In this document: piece by piece, positions 52,142 through 55,140 of the stretch | Layout: every line of letters begins with the position of its first letter | Numbering within the stretch: the first letter of the stretch is position 1 | DNA from: Helicobacter baculiformis | Lineage (GTDB): Bacteria; Campylobacterota; Campylobacteria; Campylobacterales; Helicobacteraceae | Direction of reading: 5' to 3' | Assembly (NCBI RefSeq): GCF_900197685.1 | Contig: NZ_FZMF01000028.1 | Location: 1-55,140, forward strand | DNA: 55,140 nucleotides | Notes under the pieces: model-generated | Databases searched by the model: none | What the model was told of the DNA's origin: nothing | The model's input: only the letters and a program-made list of their open reading frames with translations | Program-made: the position numbers and the translations under genes

Positions 52142-53173
52142 TCAAAACGCTAAACTGACTTCTGCTGTGCCAATGTTATGGCTTTGGGGTTGATCGCGAA
52201 AAGTTTTGCTAAGGTTAGTGGCGATGAACGCAACTCTAAAACCTTTGTAAAGCAGAGCAATCCCACCCTCCACCGCATAAAGAGCAGGGGGGAGATATGT
52301 AACATTGCGTGTTTCTGGACTGTTGCCCTGCACAAAAACATCGATGGGCTGGTAAGTGCCACTTGCCCCTACAAACACATAAATAGACAGCTTATTGCTG
52401 TAGGGAAACCCACCACTAAAGTTAGAGTTGATCTTGTTGGGTCCAAAATCTGCATCGAGGTTATAGCCCATACGCAACATCGAACCTAATCTAAAATGCG
52501 TGATAGCATTGCCCAAAGTGATATCAGCCCCGGGAATCATGTCTATAGAAAAAAAACGTGTTGTCAGCAGGGGGACTTTGCGCAACCATTGGTAGGAAAA
52601 TTCGAAAATAAATTCGTTACGGATTTGATGCGACCAACCTAAAAACTTTGCATCCCCGCGCATGTTGTGCACCCAATCTTGTATTTGTTCTGCAAACGCG
52701 TTAGGACCTACCGTACCAAAAGATAGAAAAATACTCTCTAGTGTGTGGGCACTACGCTGAAATATCCCTACATCAGCTCTAAGCCAGCCCGCATATAAGT
52801 GATCATGGGGCACTACACCATTATAGAGGCGGTTTTTTAATAGAGGTGTGTAGATACTTTGGGTTACAGAGATGCTAAAGCGCGTCATCTTGGGGGATTT
52901 GTAGAGCAAGCTCACATAACGACTCCAAGCCATCCAAGACTTATGGTAAGCTGCGCCCCAAAAATTATATTCTTTACTCACATAACCTACACGATTACCC
53001 GCTGTATAATAGCGATCAACGGGATAAACATAGGCATCGTTCTCAGATAAGAGCTCGATATACTGCTTCTTGTAAGGGACCAGCGTTGTCGGAGTTTCTA
53101 GCAGGGAGCGCGCATGGAGCGGACAGACCAACACGAAAACCACTAGCAATTTAAAGAAAATCTTAGCTGACAA
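52142..53173 (-). CDS. lpxR: LpxR-type lipid A 3'-O-deacylase
   Basis: Outer-membrane enzyme removing the 3'-linked acyl chains of lipid A; 343 residues. It has a signal peptide (KIFFKLLVVFVLVCPLHA). The calcium and active-site region ENDAYVYPVDRYYTAGNRVG carries the conserved Asn-Asp and Tyr-Thr-Gly, and a His lies in QIQDWVHNMRG, where the catalytic His is expected. It is a 12-strand-type barrel ending with Phe. Deacylation lowers TLR4 recognition in H. pylori. It sits directly upstream of bamA, which I do not recall from H. pylori. Confidence 0.85.
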   Translation of the reverse strand: MSAKIFFKLLVVFVLVCPLHARSLLETPTTLVPYKKQYIELLSENDAYVYPVDRYYTAGNRVGYVSKEYNFWGAAYHKSWMAWSRYVSLLYKSPKMTRFSISVTQSIYTPLLKNRLYNGVVPHDHLYAGWLRADVGIFQRSAHTLESIFLSFGTVGPNAFAEQIQDWVHNMRGDAKFLGWSHQIRNEFIFEFSYQWLRKVPLLTTRFFSIDMIPGADITLGNAITHFRLGSMLRMGYNLDADFGPNKINSNFSGGFPYSNKLSIYVFVGASGTYQPIDVFVQGNSPETRNVTYLPPALYAVEGGIALLYKGFRVAFIATNLSKTFRDQPQSHNIGTAEVSLAF

Positions 53174-53218
53174 AACTCCCTCTTTTGAGGATTTAGATTT
53201 GATCTCTAAAATAGCCAG

Positions 53219-55102
53219 TTATACCTTAAACCTACCAAGTTCATAGTCAAAAATATCGGCAGTTTTGTTGAGCGATGTGCTCGCTTGTGCGACAGCTTGC
53301 ACACTCTCTTGGTTGGAAGTGCTCAATGCGCCGATCTTTTGAATCTCTTCTATAATCCCTTGAGTCAACTGCGCCACCTTCTTAAAGGCTTGAACATCTT
53401 CAATAGTGGTGTTGATAATAGTTTGCATACCCTGCACATTATTATCTACTACTCCTTGTAATTCGTGGGCAGCTTGAGAAACCTTAACAATCTCTTGAGC
53501 ATTGCTATGTAAGTCTTTGCTAATATTATTAACACTTTGCACCACGCCATTGATGGTGCTATGGATATCGCCTAAACTACTTTGAGTTTTTTCGGCTAAT
53601 TTGCGCACCTCATCTGCCACCACCGCAAAACCCCGCCCATGTTCGCCCGCGCGTGCAGCTTCAATCGCGGCGTTCAATGCGAGCAAATTAGTTTGATCGG
53701 CAATATCAGCAATGATAGTTAAAACCTTTTTAATTTCTTCGGTATCCTGAGAAGCCTGTTCAAGCTTATTGGAGCATTCCACGCCCAAGTGCGCATTATT
53801 GCCCAAATTTTTACTAAACTCTTCAATGCGCGTGCGCACCTCCTCTAAAGTATGGCTTGTGTTGACCAAATTATCACTATTGACTGCGGCGTTGTCCGCC
53901 CCACTTAAAATATTGGCGATCACGCTTTCCCCATTGCGCACCACGACTTGGATACGCTTTTGCTCTTCCTGAGCATTTTTAGAAACCGTATTTGAACTCT
54001 CCTGCAAAGTGCGGGCGATTTGGGCGTTTTGCGTGCTATTGCTCTTAATGGTCGCAATCACCCCATGTGTCTTTTCTAAAAAGGCATTAATACTCTTAGA
54101 AATGGTGGCAATTTCATCGCGCCCATGAACTACAAGGCGTTCAGTGAGATCGCCCTCTCTAGAAACGAGAGCTTGGATAAGTTGAGTAAGGTGCTTTAAA
54201 GGTTTGAAGAGAATATTGACGATAATTAAAATGAAGATGACAGAAATAACCAAAGACACAACAGAAGTGATCAATAAAGTGTGTTGCACAATATCTAAGT
54301 CTTTTAAGACAAATCCCTTGTCGCTCACGGCTAAAATTTTCCAAGAAAAGCCCGGTACTGTGGTCCATACATAATACTTAGCCATGCCATCAACATTGCT
54401 TTCAATCAATCCATCATGTGCAGAGAGAATCTGTGTAGAGATGGCTTTTTTCTCAGGAAATACGCCTGCAAAACGCTTTCCTTGTTCTAAATTGCTTGAA
54501 CCTAAAATAAATCCATCTTGATCTAAAAAATGAATTCGTATACCCTTTGAAGAATATTCTTTAGCGCTATCTTGTACATAATTAAGAGGAATATCTGAAC
54601 CCAGTACACCTTTTAAAACCCCTTTTTGCCAAAGCGCAATGCTGCAAGAAACCACGAGGCGTTTGGTAAAAAGATCAATATAAGGATGGCTTATAACGAG
54701 TTTGCGACTGGTTTTAGCTTGTTGATACCAATCGCGCTTACGCGGGTCATAGCCTTCTGGAATCTTGCCCACGAGCTTAATGATGCTCCCATCTTCAAAC
54801 CCCACATGGATATCTGTAGAATCCATGCCATATTGCACATAACTTAAAATCTTGCGTACTGTAGCCACATCGTTCAAATCCATTCTTTCTAGCTGTTTAG
54901 CGGTTTTAACCAAAGCAGTTTTGATCGAATCGTCCCAACCTTTGAGCGAATATGAGAGCATAGAGGCAGTCTCTTTAAGATTATTTTGAGCTGATATGGT
55001 TAGTCGGTTATAAAGCCTGTAGCTGATAATCCCTGCCGTAATGCTAAAACTGATTAACAATAACACCGCAAATGTGAGGGAAATCTTGGTTTTGAAGCTC
55101 AT
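53219..55102 (-). CDS. Methyl-accepting chemotaxis protein with dCache sensor
   Basis: A 627-residue transducer. First membrane segment (residues 6-28), then a periplasmic dCache_1 domain (about 33-280) with [20 protein letters not shown] and [12 protein letters not shown], the usual amino-acid or organic-acid binding type. Second segment ([20 protein letters not shown]), HAMP, and the cytoplasmic signalling hairpin [20 protein letters not shown]. There is no C-terminal CheR/CheB pentapeptide. Resembles H. pylori TlpC or TlpB-class receptors, with TlpC the closer match by sensor type. GGGGTGG precedes the ATG. The ligand is unknown. Confidence 0.9.
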   Translation of the reverse strand: MSFKTKISLTFAVLLLISFSITAGIISYRLYNRLTISAQNNLKETASMLSYSLKGWDDSIKTALVKTAKQLERMDLNDVATVRKILSYVQYGMDSTDIHVGFEDGSIIKLVGKIPEGYDPRKRDWYQQAKTSRKLVISHPYIDLFTKRLVVSCSIALWQKGVLKGVLGSDIPLNYVQDSAKEYSSKGIRIHFLDQDGFILGSSNLEQGKRFAGVFPEKKAISTQILSAHDGLIESNVDGMAKYYVWTTVPGFSWKILAVSDKGFVLKDLDIVQHTLLITSVVSLVISVIFILIIVNILFKPLKHLTQLIQALVSREGDLTERLVVHGRDEIATISKSINAFLEKTHGVIATIKSNSTQNAQIARTLQESSNTVSKNAQEEQKRIQVVVRNGESVIANILSGADNAAVNSDNLVNTSHTLEEVRTRIEEFSKNLGNNAHLGVECSNKLEQASQDTEEIKKVLTIIADIADQTNLLALNAAIEAARAGEHGRGFAVVADEVRKLAEKTQSSLGDIHSTINGVVQSVNNISKDLHSNAQEIVKVSQAAHELQGVVDNNVQGMQTIINTTIEDVQAFKKVAQLTQGIIEEIQKIGALSTSNQESVQAVAQASTSLNKTADIFDYELGRFKV

Positions 55103-55140
55103 GGTCCACCCCTTGTTGCCAGATAATATTAAGATAATAT

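Overview
The window looks like chromosomal DNA of a non-pylori gastric Helicobacter (felis/bizzozeronii/heilmannii-like). This is inferred from the proteins and gene order. Several blocks match H. pylori order as I remember it: yebC-hemB-arsS-arsR plus two small genes; kefB-pepF and its hypothetical followers; valS-ffh; aminotransferase-gpt-rimO; magIII-hemE; and gatB-M16 peptidase-mqnC-bamA. Base composition appears richer in G+C than H. pylori. No database search was possible, so every name rests on motifs and recall.

Layout. 0.2-4.4 kb: flgG, a FecA-type TonB-dependent receptor with an A/T-rich palindrome in its leader, and ybgC. 4.4-7.4 kb: the dsbI/dba disulfide-formation pair, then a small operon of a tautomerase, a 49-residue protein and a membrane-anchored hypothetical. 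7.4-9.1 kb: an IS200/IS605 right-end relic, ung, and a 43-residue Ser/Asn-only-type micro-ORF lying opposite a strong promoter. 9.1-18.7 kb, all minus strand: NDH-2-like/isopropanol-dehydrogenase pair, yihY-bioB, a 95-nt tRNA(Sec)-like gene, a PrpC-like citrate synthase, yebC, hemB, and the acid-responsive ArsRS two-component system. 18.8-32.2 kb, mostly plus strand: a CPA2 antiporter, pepF, four hypothetical genes, valS, ffh, an aminotransferase, gpt and rimO.

32.2-38.0 kb is an accessory island. Two inverted copies of one IS605-type right end bracket a purine permease, a dicarboxylate transporter and a solitary D12-class adenine methyltransferase. A second right-end family is present at 37.7 kb and 7.7 kb. 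No tnpA or intact tnpB is present. 38.0-45.0 kb: magIII, hemE, then an accessory plus-strand cluster of Sel1/TPR-repeat and HrgA-like genes, two of which carry one-base homopolymer frameshifts. 45.1-55.1 kb, minus strand: gatB, two tiny membrane proteins, a catalytically dead-looking M16 protein, mqnC, bamA, an LpxR-type lipid A deacylase and a dCache chemoreceptor.

Functional themes are haem synthesis (hemB, hemE), iron uptake, envelope biogenesis (bamA, lpxR, dsbI), acid sensing, menaquinone synthesis by the futalosine route (mqnC), motility and chemotaxis. The most unusual items are the TnpB-less guide-RNA-like relics that supply stop codons to two host genes, the tRNA(Sec)-like gene, the Ser/Asn micro-ORF with an opposing promoter, and an apparent ATT start codon for bamA.
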